Of a stretch of DNA of 64,000 nt, positions 37,701 to 51,800 are shown piece by piece. Below the pieces are notes generated by a model, which searched no databases, had not been told where the DNA came from, and saw only the letters and a list, made by a program, of their open reading frames with translations. How positions within the stretch are numbered: position 1 is the first letter of the stretch; each line of letters opens with the position of its first letter. The position numbers and the translations under genes were made by a program. The DNA comes from Rachycentron canadum (taxonomy: Eukaryota; Chordata; Actinopteri; Carangiformes; Rachycentridae), in assembly GCA_038496675.1 (NCBI GenBank), contig CM076651.1, forward strand, positions 2,061,212 to 2,125,211. Direction: 5' to 3'.

Positions 37701-40700
37701 CAGACGTGTTCAAAAGTTTTTTAAGTTGGCTACATATTGCAGTATCCACTCTGAACATCTCCTCTTCTGCCCCAGCTTCAACTGTACGTGAGTTTGGACC
37801 ACACCGGTCATTGTCAGGATTGTAATAATCGTCGCTGCTCTACTTCTCGTCGTCTCTTTTCCAGTTGCCAGAGCCAGCTATAGTACCAACGCCCCTCTAA
37901 AGTTGCCTGCTTCCTTCCTTCCTCTGGGAACAATAGTCATGAATCCCCAACATGACACTGCTCGTGGATGAAAGTTCACAACTTTCCCATCAAGTTGTTG
38001 TGGTCACAACCTCCCAGGCCTAGCAGTGGCACCATCATGGTTGGCTCCACTTCCCTGACCCGAGCAGCGTGAGAAAAGAGGAAACTAGGAATAACTTAAT
38101 CTAATTGGACGAACTAAGTGGACCTGGACCTGGACCTGCGTCACACAAGATGACCGATATAGTTGAACCAAGGGGTGAAAGGGAGTCCTGCCAGAGATAA
38201 CATAGGTTTTGATTCGTAGATCATACATGATTCAACTGTCTGATATCATCACTACAACAAAGACACTTCAATTGTTCATGACCAGGCAGTATCCAGGCAG
38301 GCAGCTTTAATTACAGTACAATTATACTACAAAGGAAAAGAATGAATGAAAAGATGACTTAGTCTCAAGAAGCTTGGCAGGAGAGGAATTTTCCAACATG
38401 ACAATGATCCCAAACACAAAGCAAAAATATGTGTAAAGAAAAAAGTGAAAACCATGACCTGATTTGAATCCAACTGAAAATCTTAAGCCCTTTTTCTACT
38501 GGTCAAAAATCCTGATAAGACCCACTAAGATCTGGCTTTTGTCGGCAACGGAACAGGCTACGATCAACGTTCGCACCCGGGTCAAATGACCAAATGTGGG
38601 TATTTATCTGATCGACACTGATTGAAACACAACGCCTGGGTGAACACACAAATTTTCATCCCCTTTCCTGCTGTAACGTCTCTCAGACTCAACCTGTGCG
38701 CTGCTAACCAAAAACACTGGCTCTGCGCTGACAGAGACAGAGAGCTGGAGCCGTGACGTAAGTTTTACAAACATGCAATCACTGATTGTAGCGTCTCATA
38801 GAGAGGCTCCAACCTGAGGATGAGAGACTTATCCGTCAGCTGACTGGAGGCAGTCAGCTGACGGATAAGACACCGGGCGAGAGCTGTGCCGTGGTGCAGG
38901 AGGTAGAGCGGGTCGTCCGCAAATGGAAAGGTTGGTTGTTTGGTTCCCCGCTCGTCCCGTTGAACCCTGAATTGCTCCCAATGTGTCATTGTTGCATAAG
39001 TGATAGAAAAGTACAGTCCATTTACCATTTGCACTCATGAGAGGTCAAAAAATCCAGGTTCAATCCCAGAACCTTTTTGCCGTGAGGCAGCGTGGTGCTA
39101 ACCACTGCTGACCTTTCATTTTTGGACAGGATTTATAATTGGTTAACATTTTAGTGATGCTGACCAGGGGTGAGCTCAGTTTTGTTGTGCACTGTGTATT
39201 CCCCACAAAACTGTAGTCACACTCTTTCACTGACTTTGTGAAAAAGCACGACAGTGAGCGACGGACATCCTGATATTACTATGAATTTTGGTTCAGCTGT
39301 GCAATCTCTGGGATTTCTTGTTGCGGTTTCTGAACAGGCACTTGTTGCCCATGGTTTACAGCACAACCTCAGTCTCTACACATATAACCGTTAGTAGGTC
39401 GTTGCCTCTTAACCCAGAAGTGTAATTCCATTTTAAATGCTCTGGTTCATCTTGATTTGACACTGCTCTGCTATTCATTCACCTCTGTTCTGTTACATAC
39501 ATATAGGTTTAATGATATTATGTATAATATATTTGCAGAGGCATTAAAATGCTCTCAGATGACAGATTTGTGTTCAAGTGCCCTTTCAAGTCCACAGAAC
39601 CATGCAACTCATTTATTTTCAGCTTTGTCACACACAACTGGTTGTTTGCTCAGTTTCCCTGGAGGTTTGTAGAGGGTGGCTTTGTTTGTGTTCGTGTGCC
39701 TTTGGAGGTGGGATACAAAGCTTTTAATGTAATTATGATGCAAGTTTATACTGTTGTTTTTACTGTATTGTCGGGAAGAGAACAGAGGACTCGGACCTAG
39801 TTCATTTACAGCCACAATTTCAAACAAGAAGATAAAGTGAAATCTGTTTCATCTCATCTGCTGCTTTTGTGTCATTTAAGTAGTAAATACAATAAAATAG
39901 TTTTGTAATTGTATGTAATACTGTTCCATGGTGAAATTAAGAAACATCTGCTTTTCTATTCATTTGCAGTGCTTGGCATGTTCTTACTGGTTTTGAATGT
40001 GTTAATAAATACCTTTACCTAGTTTACACTGACGCCCTCAGACACAATTCCTCCAGTTGTGTACATAGTGCATTCATTATCATATGTATCTTACATGTCC
40101 AAATGTTGAATGTATATATTATGTTATATACACTTTTCACACATTGGAAGTGCCACTGAAGGAACAAATACTATATGCTGCAGAACTGACATGGACAGCG
40201 GACACCCACATAGTTCTGTTTATGTTAAAATGGGTGTTTACTTAAGCGGCCGTGTTCACACATGTACAATCTGCGGGGACATAATTTTGTTAGATTGAAC
40301 ATTGAACCTTGTGGGCTGCTCGTGGATATCTGGAAGTGGAAGATGTAATTTTCACTTGGCTCATTCTGCAACTGTAGCAGTGTGTTATTCATCAAGCCTG
40401 AGATTATACTGGACTCAGTTGATTCAGGGAATTTTTTTTTTTTCATAAAATGCTTTTAAATTTCTTGACTTAAGCCACATTTTCTGCATGACTGCAGTGT
40501 ACCTGAATGTTCAATTTCTCTTCATTTTAAATTAATTTCCAATTTACTTTTGACAGAAAGTGTCTCCATATGCAGCTGCTAAAGTTGTTAAAAAATATAT
40601 GTATGTTAATCTATTGATTCGTGCCATTTTGAAGCCTCGGGTTTGCAATAGGAATATTTAGATGAGAAGGAGTGAGGGTTTGATCTGACCTGCTCTGTAC

Positions 40701-43700
40701 TCTATCCTGATTGGGTGGTACAGTCTGTCAGTCACACAGCAGCCACGCCCCCTAATTCACCCCCTGCTTTCTGGTCTATTTTCCTCTAAATGGACCATCA
40801 TTTAAAAAATGAACATCATGTTGTATTGAAGACTTGAAACTAGAGACTGAGACCATAAACTCATTAGGAAAATGTTTACTGAGCTAATAAATCAAGGGAG
40901 AAGTAGGGACATTTTCCCATAGACTTCAATACAATCTGACTTCTTTAACAACCAGTGGAGTCGCCCCCTGATGGTCATTAGATAGAATGAAGGTTTAAGG
41001 CTCTTCATCACTGGCTTCAGTTTACAGACCCAGAGTCTATGTCCACTTTTATCGACGGTCTCTGGGTGGTGCTACCCTTCAGCAGGCCTTTAGTGAGGGG
41101 TGTCCTAGAGATGGATAATATGCTGCTCCAGTAGAGTCCCAGAATAAAGATACAGAGCTGGAAGTGGGTAGAAGAGCTCCCCTTTAAAATACTTGGCTTT
41201 GCAATTGTTTTACGAGGAAGGTGTATTTAACACATTTGTTAATGATATACACAATGTGCTTTGGTGGATAACGCTGCATGTAAACCAAACCTTTACAAGT
41301 GAATTTAGTATTTCTATTTCAGCAAAACTAGCCTACATTTTTTCTGAACTTTGTGATATTTGGCAAATCCCACCACTGAGCTGTGCTTAATGACCCTGTC
41401 TTCACTTGTGCACTTCACATGTGCCTTGAAGGCAGTCCCAGGAACTAACTACATCATAAGCTGCTGCCTCAGTAAACCCGTTAAATACTCACAGATTTTG
41501 AGTGGAAATTTTACCTGTACCTTCACGTTGAAAAAACCTGGCTGTCTGTATTTCTTAGAACTTTTTGATGAATCCAGCTATTGCGACTTTGGCTTAGATG
41601 GAACCTTTTTTTTTCAAGTTATAATATATATATTGTTATAAAAGACCTTTCTAACCCTTGTTCCAAACACTGCTAAGATACAACTTTATTTTGGCACCAT
41701 GGAGTATAACTGAATTGTTTTTCTCTACCTACATGTCTTTTCATCCTTTCATGGCATCATCTCTCTGGTTCTGTTTAGCTCTTATCCCAGAGAAACGCTG
41801 TGTTTTTCCGCAATGTTTCTGTGAAACACTAAATCTTTACGACTTTGTCCAAATAAATCAGTGCCAGTGGCAGTACTTGCTGGCATTGGAGCACAAGTTA
41901 ATTTGGGCAACATCTTCCCAGCAGTGGTAATGGTGATAATAAATGGAGTGTATTAAAAGGTGATGAAAAGCTCCACATGGCCAGTGAGTGATGAGGTGTC
42001 AGTGAAGGGCAACAGTGTGGGTTCTTGGTTCTCACAGGTTTCAACAGAAATCTCACAGGGACGTTTGACTGAGTGAATCTGAAAGGCGACTGCACAGTGC
42101 ACCCCTCGGCGTTTTGTTATGTTACAGCCTCGTGTTAAAACCATTTAAATTCATTGTTCCTTCATGTTTCCCTCATCAATATACACTCAATACCCCAAGT
42201 ATTCATACACTTTGCTGTGACACTTGAAACTTATTGGAGACAAAGTGAGGTCTCTGGAGGTCTCTACATGGAGAAAGAGAGAAGCTAAAAAGGGTCAAAA
42301 CTCCAGCAACATCTGAAGTTTCAGCTTTGGACTTCATCAGGGTCATCACATAACATATCGCAACAAGCTTTTAAATAAAAAACACTCTAAAAACTCATTC
42401 ATACTTGGGTTTTAGCTCAGGTTCCCATTGCTCTTGATCTTCGAGATGTTTCTGCACCTTGATTGGAGTCCACCTGTGGCCAATTCAGTTGCATGGACTT
42501 TACTTTGAAAGGCACTTGCCTGTCAATATAAGGTCCCACAGCAGTAATAGTGCATATCCTGCCTGCGAGCTTTCAATGCAGATCGCCACTAAAGGTTCCT
42601 CAGAGCACAGCGGCCTCCATAATTCTTCAATGGAATAAATGTGGGTTGTGTGTACGACTCAGGAGCCAAGGGCCTTAGTAAGGGAGGTGACCAAGAACCC
42701 GATGATCATCCTGGCTGATCTTCAGAGACACTGTGTGGCTTCTCAGACACATGAAAGCCATCTCAAGTTTGGAAAAAGCACCTAAAGGACTCTCAGATTA
42801 TAAGAAACAAGATCCCCTTTCTGATGAAATGGAGATTGAACTGTTTGGCATCAATTCTATGCATCGTGTCTGGAGGAAACCAGACACTACTCATCACCTG
42901 CCCAATATCATCCCAAAGCGTGACGCTGGTGGGGGTAGCATCAGGGTGTGAGAATGCTTTCGGTGCCAGTTACAGGGAAACTGGTGAGGGTTGAGGGAAA
43001 GCTGAATGTAGCAAAGTACAGAGATATCCTTTTAAAAAAAAAAAAAAAACCTGGTCGAGAGCTCTGACCTCAGACTGAGCCGAAGGTTCACTTTCCAACA
43101 GGACAACAAACCTAGACAATGCAGTGGCTTAAGGGATAACTCTGAAGTGGCCCTGACAGAGCCCTGACTTGAGCCCAATGAACACCTCTGTAGAGATCTG
43201 ACGATGGCTGTCCTCAATGGTCCCCATCCAACCTGCCAGAGCTTTAGAGGATCTGCAGAGAAGATTTGCAGAAAATCCAACATCCAGGTGCAGAACTCGT
43301 CCTGTCGTACCCAAAAGGACTCGAGGCCGTAATCACTGCCAAAGTGAGTAAAAGGTCCAATGTGATATTTCAGCCTTTTCTTTGTAATAAATTTGCAACA
43401 ATTTCTAAAATTCAGTTCTTGCTTTGTCAATATAGGTGTTTATATTGAGTTAAGTTTTGCGTGAAGCTGCAGCATCACAAAATGCTCCGTGGTCGGGTGC
43501 ATTCGAGTGTTGCTTCATGACACAACCTGGGGCGGTTGCTCAGCGTTAAAAGTTATTGTCAGCGTGATCACAGTTGGATCACGACGGTCGCCACTTGCTG
43601 TGTTGCAGAATTTTTGAACACAGTGTTGCTGCAGGTGGAGTGTTGCTCTGAGACATGCTGCATGCATCCAGGCAATTATCATCTTGTCTTCTAACAGTAA

Positions 43701-45554
43701 ATACTTGTTCGCCGAAACTCCACCTCACTTACTGTGTCAGTGCTATGGTAATTACAGGTTGTGTTTTGACTTTGCATATCGTTTTGGTGCTAAGTGCCTC
43801 TTTGAACTTTCTGGCCCAGTTAAACAATGTTAGTCCCACTGAAAGCGCTTGTGATATCATGCGACGCGTTACATGTTTGAACAAGCTCGGTAATGAGTGA
43901 GTGTTTTGTTTTGGATGGAAATTACACAAAAATTAGCTCAAATATAAAATGTGCTCCTTAATAAGCAAATAAGGAGTTTGAGGTTTTAGGATTGAGTTTA
44001 CATTTTGAGTTGTGTTTGAACAGGGACGAAAAGCCGATCTGATGGCAGATGTCTGTGTAGGTTCTCAGTCATCCAGGTCAGAAAGTTAAATGCTTGACTC
44101 AAAGGCAACTAGTCTTCTTCTTTGGTCCTGAGAGCATAACTCTTGGTCATTGCTCCCCATCAGCTTTTGTAACTGAAGAAGCCTTTCAGATTAGAGGTGA
44201 AATGTCATCCTGAACTACAAAAGAAGTCCAGTTCAACTCAAGCAAGAGTCGATCTGATGGCGTCACTGTCACAGAGTTTTATTCATGTATCAACAGTTTA
44301 GCCCCAGAGGCTCTTTACCAAATACATTCAAAGCCAACACAGTAACAGAGTAACAGTAACTCGGAGCATGGTGAATGGCACAATATATTTTTGCCATAAA
44401 TAAATAAATTCATTTACAATAAAGATCAGGTGCAAACCAAATTTGTGCCCATTTCTAGGTTATTGTATTTATTGTTGATCAGTTTTTGTTTCACCATTTG
44501 TCTATTTCATTATCAGCTGGGTTGTCTGTTGTCTTGTGTTATTTTATTTTCTGTTGCTATATATCACAGTGTATTTTACTACACTATTTTACTCTTTTTT
44601 TCATATTTGTGCTGGTTTTATGATAATGAAAGTTTCTATATGTGGGGAACTGGGGACAGTTGAAAATTAGCAAAAAAACATCAGTTTTATACCTAGTAAA
44701 TTTCTATCATCCATAAATAAACTAAAAAAAAACTTTGAGGGATTTGAACTTTTTAAGAATAGGTGGGTAAGTTATGTTTTATGACTCCATTTATCACTAG
44801 GATAAACAAGACTATATGGTATTTTCAATGCGATATAAACACAAAATAAAGTCACGACATGGTTTTGGAAGAGTCATTTTAACACACAATGTTAACCCAT
44901 TTAAAAAAAAAAAAGTGGCTGCAGCCAGCTGAGGCATGTTTTTGGTGGTTTTCAGTCCATTAGGATATTCATCTTGGTTGTCCTATGCACAAAACAGTGA
45001 CTGATGGACAAGTCAGATTTAGCTACTGGAGGGCATCCAACCCAAGTGAGAGATGAATTAGAGCAGGGAACTCAGCCTCTGTTCCAAGGACAACGCCAGC
45101 TCGTATATTTTCCAAATTAAAGAGGCACATCTTTGCCTGGACCATTCGCATTTTTATCTCCATATGCTCAAATTGTCAAGATTCATTTAGAGAAGAAATA
45201 ACTGAAGAAGAAATGTGTGAGAAGAGGAGATAGAAATACACAGAGACAAACCCAAACAAAAAGAATGAAAATATTAATGCATTAAAAACAAAAGTGAGTA
45301 GCTGATTCATATGAAGTCAACAACTGTTATGTGATGTCTAATCAAGTTAGAGTTTGTTTGACAAGTGCGAACCACATAATAAAGAGGAGGTCTCCTAATT
45401 TTAGTTTCACCTTTCTTTAAGTTCCCCCATTAGGTGTGACAGGAAGCTGGCAGGACCACTCTCTGGGCGTTACATCTGTTTCCCAGGCAGCAGCTCAACA
45501 AAACATGGCCTTGCACACCACCATCACGATTCTCACCACTCAGAATTATTACAG

Positions 45555-45587
<33 letters not shown>

Positions 45588-45837
45588 AGAGAGGGAGAGA
45601 GGGAGAGGGAGAGAGAGAGAGAGAGNNNNNNNNNNNNNNNNNNNNNNNNNNNNNNNNNNNNNNNNNNNNNNNNNNNNNNNNNNNNNNNNNNNNNNNNNNN
45701 NNNNNNNNNNNNNNNNNNNNNNNNNNNNNNNNNNNNNNNNNNNNNNNNNNNNNNNNNNNNNNNNNNNNNNNNNNNNNNNNNNNNNNNNNNNNNNNNNGAG
45801 AGGGAGAGGGAGAGAGAGAGAGGGAGGGAGGGAGAGG

Positions 45838-45871
<34 letters not shown>

Positions 45872-48800
45872 GAGAGAGAGTCAGCTATCTCAGTGAGACA
45901 TGCTTTGCTCAAGGCTACGTCTCTCTTTTTTCTGCCCTCTTGTCTCTCTCCTCCTTCCATTACTCAGCAGCACGAAGCAAAAAAAAAAAAAAAAAAAAAA
46001 AAAAGGTGTGACTGAGTGCTCATCACACGAAAAACTCTTTCCTCCTCTCCCCAAAGAAAAGCAGCTGTCCAGGCATGAAAGTGCAGCAGGTTAAGGAGAC
46101 AGAGAGTACACATGAAAGGACAATCTGTAACGAAGACGGCGGAGTGCTATACAGAAACTATAGAGAAATCTGGATCTTCTTTGATCTATTATTTTAAAAA
46201 TGTACAACATCGACAACAACAATAGCTCTTTACAATATGGCACTTAATTTTAATATGGGAAATAATCTACAGTTACTGAATGTTGCTCTTTAAATCACAA
46301 GCTTTTAGCTGCCCAGATCTTTCGGCAATTAAAATTGTCACAAATGGTTCTCGACCACAGAAAACACAGAGTATTTCTGCAGTTTTAATTAACCAGACCA
46401 ACAACTATTGATGATGGAGTTATGTAACTGTAGCCACAGGCGTTAGTTCAACAATCCTGTAAGGCCAAGTCTTTCTGTGGGTGTGATCGCCTCATGGGGT
46501 CTGCCTGGTCTTATTTTGGGGAAATTTGAGTTTTAGTAATTGACGCTCTCCCCCTCAGGAACCTTTAGTTTAGCAGCTGTTTGATGCCAGCAAAGGTTTC
46601 AGCTTTCAGGTGAACAGTTTGTCTTAATTAAAGGTACCCTGTGGTGATTTTTGACTGGGTATTCACTTTGTTTACCTCATGCACCCTCATGCAGAAGGAC
46701 GGGACCAAAATGTTTTTTTTTTTTTGGTGAAGACTCCAGAGGTCAATGTGAATTAATATTTAAAATTTGTTGTTTTTGGCATTTTTTTTCCCTCTTCAAT
46801 GGTTCATATAGAGGAGTTGGATAATGAATGAAGTCACATGCTGTTATTCAGGGATGTTGAGTTTTCAAGGCATCGCTGTAATTTTTCTGATTTCTTTTAG
46901 CAACCTGGAACTAAATTTAGGTTTAAATTTAGCTTTGCATTCATCAGTGTTTTTGAATGTTGAAACCTGGAAGATACATGAAATACAATATTCATGTCTT
47001 TTTTCATTATAGAGCAGGTTCAATATTAATACACAGCCTGTATTCAATAAACTCAGCCTTAAAATGAGCCATCAGGATTTTTGTAACTTTGTGATGTCAC
47101 AACAAAGCAGTCACCACTTTTAGCCAAGCCCCCAAGACCAGTCCACCTGGATCCACCACCCAACCTTTTCTGGATTTGGTTTCTCTGAGTGTTTTACCTG
47201 AAATCTGCAGTATTTTAATGCGATCACTGAGAAAACAGTCGGCCAATCAGAAGAGAGGATCAGAGTCTCTCCAGGCTCCAGACAGAAGCCTGAGAGAGAT
47301 GTAAAACTACACTGAGATGTTTTTTGGTTCTTAAAACCACAAATTTATAATTTCAGTTTTATCTGAAGTGTTGATATGGATATCAACACTTCAGATAAAA
47401 CACTGGAGAAGTGTGAAATATGGGACTTTTATTTTTTAATTGGCAGAGTTACAAAAATCATTGGTGTTGGTTGTATTGTTCTTAGTGTGAGCAGCATGTA
47501 TTAACCAATAACCTGTTTTGTTGAACTCTTTTGATTTACCAAAGTATATGTCTTGTATAATACATAGCTACACAGGAACTAAACAAGTTCAGGTTCTCAG
47601 CAACCAGTTTAATCCATCATCAAGCTCAGAGACTTAAACTTTCAGTGTGTCAGCTTCATTTCTGAGTAATTTTCAGTTTGATGGATCACTAAGCAACAGG
47701 GAACAACAAAAATGGAAAATGGTAATAACTTAATTGAGACACTTGACTTTTTTTTGACATAGATGTTGAATAGCTGTTCCCACCAGGTGTGTCCTTCAAG
47801 TGGCTGGCTAGTGAAACGTAGCACACCCACACACAAACACAAAAGCCTAATGCAGAAGTAATTTTGTCCACCCCCACCTTGTATGTCATCCTAGCCTTTC
47901 AAGCCGGGGGCGTATTCCTCATTGTGCACATGCACACACACTTACACACATGCACTTACATTGCATGGAAAAACTGCTCAGCCTAAAGGCTTTGTGGTTG
48001 CCTAGCTGCCCACCTACTCACCTGTACCCACCCATCTTCACCTGTTGAGATGCTTAAGACCAAAATAGACCTGAAAGTAATTTCATTATCATCGTGTACT
48101 GTACGTGCAGTCTCGAGTGGTTGTTCATACTTGTAGAAACGTCACCATGGGCGGTTCAGCCAGGGCTTGATTGTGTTTGGAGGTGTCGATCTATCATGGT
48201 GCCCACTCACTTAGGAGACACTTGCAAAAGCTAGTTGCATGGTTAAGTCCTTTGCCTCTTGAACAATATTAGGCCATGGATCTTGCCCAAGCTTGATTTG
48301 TTGTGACTGATGATCTTTCATCTCCATTTCAACTTTTCCACTAACTAGTTGACTAAAACTCAGGGCGTCCTGATGGACTAGAGCCAGGGTACGTACCATA
48401 TGTACATGTTGAGCCTTGGTCAGCAGGTCCCTGGTACGAATCCTGGACCCTTTAATGCATATCTGTCCCCCACTCTCTCTCTCCTGTATTTACTGTCTCT
48501 CTTTCCCCATCAAATGAAGGCATAAACACTGCCCAGAAAATTAATAAACTAAAGCTTTAACATAGAAAAGAAGCAAAATTAAATAACAGCAACACTGAGA
48601 CTTACTCAATCTCTTATTAACACTCTTTACTAGACTTTACTGAGACAGTGATATTACGCAACACAACTGCAGACATGAGCCTTTGGCTATTGTCAACACA
48701 TGGTAACAACAGTCTTCTCAGTCCCTGCATTGAAATGGTGTGAGGGGAGGTGGTTTCAGATCTCAAGTCCTTTATTGTCACTTTTAAAGAAACAATGAAA

Positions 48801-51800
48801 TTCTGGCTTTTAAAACCCAGATATAATAAATTATTATTAATTGTATTATTGTAGGTCCAAATGAGCTTGAAGTATAAAAGTGCAGCATCTCGTGCAAGTC
48901 CAGCAGCTTGATTGTTAATTGCTTGCTGTTCAATACCCTCATGGTTGATACCAGCAGCAGGTTATTAGTGTTGGTACTGATCATTTTTATCTGGTGAGGT
49001 GTGAATGAGCAAATCCTCTGTATCTGAACATATTTGTGTTTAATCAGTCCCTTCTTTTAATATTGTTTCTGTCTGAACATATTAACCCCCATCCCTCATT
49101 CTCTCTCCCTCTGTTTATGGTCTTCCTCAGCTCCTGGAGTACGTTGGCAAAGGGAAGAGCATCATGGACGTGGGTCTGGCCCAGGCTCGTCAGCCTCTCA
49201 CCACCCGCTGCCACTACTATGAAGTGGAGATCATTGATGCTGGGGAGAAGTGCTACATAGCCCTGGGCCTGGCAAGAAGGGTGAGTTTTCTAAGAAAATA
49301 AAAAACTTTTACACACATACACTCATCAGAGAAGCAGGTTTTTATGCCTTTGCACCGGTTACAGCCATGGCTGCAGCCTGAACTTGTCCTATTCTCATGG
49401 ACGCGATTTCTCATTAGAGTTTCTTCAAATATGGTACAAACGTTCACTTGGACTCAAGGATGCAGCGATTTGAGTCTGGTGGTCAAAGATCAAAGGTAAC
49501 ATCACACATTTTTGGCCATAACTCATGAATTCGTTCACTATTAAAGACTAAATGGATTAAATGTCTAATAGGATAAAATGATGAAGTGGTGACATTTTAT
49601 ATACCATCGATCAAAGGTCAGCTTCACTGTGGCATCATAATGTTCCCTGAAGACACTTCTAGCCATTATTTAATGCTGTAACTCAAGAGCAGAAGGGGAG
49701 ATTGTGACCATATTTCCTGCAACTTGACTGGGCTGGCGGAGGCGTACAACCGCAAGGCGGTAATTCTAGTTTTTCATTTGGCTCCTACCCCCATTTTTCC
49801 ACACTGTCATATATTAGGCAGTCTAGCTCAATGATCCCATGGGATGTGGAGTGAACGAATAAACCCCCCCCAATTGGCTAATTCTGCCAGTTTGCTTTCT
49901 TATACACTGTTATAGTTCGTAGTTCGACAAGTGGTTGAGGTCACAACATACTAACGATGGAAAACCTGAATTGGGAATAAGCAGAATGTGAATTAGCAGC
50001 AGTGCTCCTCTCCTCTCCTTTTAATGGTGGGATTCCCCTCATACATGCACATGGAGAAAATATGATGAGTGGCTACACCAACAAAGCCCATTAAGTGGGC
50101 ACAGACTGTGTGAAATACAGTCTACTAGTAGTAAACAGCGGTACTGTCATAAGCTTTATGTTCTTTCCCATTATCCAGCAACTTAGCCATTCTCTTTGGA
50201 TCTAATGGCCTAGTTTGGGTACATGAAACACTTCCAAGAGGAAAATACAATTAGAGAAATTTTAACACCTCTCATTTGAGCCCTCATTTCTTTTTCCAAA
50301 GAATGCACATAAGGTTCCCATTTCAACATTAGCACTGCAGCTCTGCCAGTGACTATTAGCATGTTGACCTGCTTTGAAGAATAAAACAAACAAACCTGTA
50401 GATGTTTGGGCACTGACTAAGAAAGATGCACATCAGGGGGTGCCAAGAGTGAATAAAACAAGGGTTAATATTTTAAGTGCACAGCTTCAAGGAGGTTCAG
50501 TAGAAGCAGTAATTTAGGGTCTTGCATGAGTTAAATTAGGGGAGTTTTGAATCCTCCTTACTAAGCTTTTAAGGGCAAGGTCAAACTTGTCTGATGGATG
50601 GATTCTCTTATAAAACCTTTTTGCATTACACTTTTACCTAATATTATTCTTCTGACTGAGAAACTCAGTCTTCAATGGTGCAGGTTCATGATTTGTGAGT
50701 TTTATACACTCACACAAGTTTAGCCTCGAAAGGGTTATGAATGTGAAATATTAGTGACTGCCAAAGCCAAGGCCTGTGGAGAGCTGCCAACGCTGTCTAT
50801 TCCAGGGTCAAAACTCTGCTCCTTTTAATAACAAAATAAATGATGAAACTTGTACAACATCTTTCAAGGTCCTGGAGGCAATTTATATAAAACAGGAACA
50901 GAGGGATGCACAGGTCACTGAACGATGAGAAGACAAAGAGAGCTACAGATGCAGATACAGAGAGGAGTGACTGAGCAGGAGAAACAGTATCCGTGTGGCC
51001 TACTAACAGGTTTCCATCCAACCTATGTAAGCCCACATTGTGTTAGTTCAGTACTGTTATATCCTCTTTATAAATTCAACATTTGAAAAGCACTGCCAGG
51101 CTGTTAAGACATTTCACAAGAAAGCTGGTTTGTCACGTTTGATGACCGGTTAAACTCCGCAACTCTGCCTTCAGAGTGACTTCTAGGTCTGCAATCATTC
51201 AGCCCTATGCTCCTCATCGGCCCCCGTGTTCCTCCAACGAATGTCGTCTGGCATTGTTATACCTGCAAACATGGCAATTGCAGTCCAGCCTGTTCTCACC
51301 TGTGCTTCCCTGATGGCTCCTGAATCCAATCAGAGCAGGGGCGTCCATCTCTATCTTCAGGAATCTCTTGGAAACTCATCTCTTCCAAGCACCTCCTCCC
51401 AAAACCTGAACATGTCTAACTAGCATTTACTGTGCACTTTAGTTGCACTTTCTTTTATGATCCACTATGATGCACTTATCCAATAGATTTAGTACTTAAT
51501 ACTTACACTAAGGCCTCCTACTGCAGTGAAGTTTTACTGATTCAGTAATTCAATTCATCTGATTTGTTTCAGATAAAACAGTCTGCCAGATGTAAATGTA
51601 CTTTTTGTTAGTTATTTCAACTCATACTGAGCCTTTGGCAGCTCTGCAACACTATGTCCTGCTCTATCTTATTAGCTGATAGTCACACATGACAGTTTTA
51701 TTTGCAAATTTGCAGGCACTCAGATTCACATAAATCACACGTAAGGAAATACCCCCAAACCTGAGAGAACACACTAACACAAACCCCAAATTACTTAAAC

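Larger units (their letters stand above)
25507..49130 (+). other. spryd3: spryd3 intron 6 (23.6 kb)
   Basis: The largest intron. It contains both N gaps, a G-rich motif (26069-26091), LINE and Tc1-like relics (27800-28560, 38370-38490, 42110-43450), a candidate extra exon (29785-29901), SINEs, the pyrimidine tract, two 'Y' repeats and two palindromes. No nested gene was recognised. Confidence 0.75.

Noticed and set aside
38895..38985. Possible tRNA gene
   Set aside because: Boxes are present but the arms do not fold as a tRNA; it is a SINE head.
45430..46011. Frames of 176 and 191 codons on both strands
   Set aside because: They cross an N gap in a GA repeat and are low-complexity R/E or L/S.
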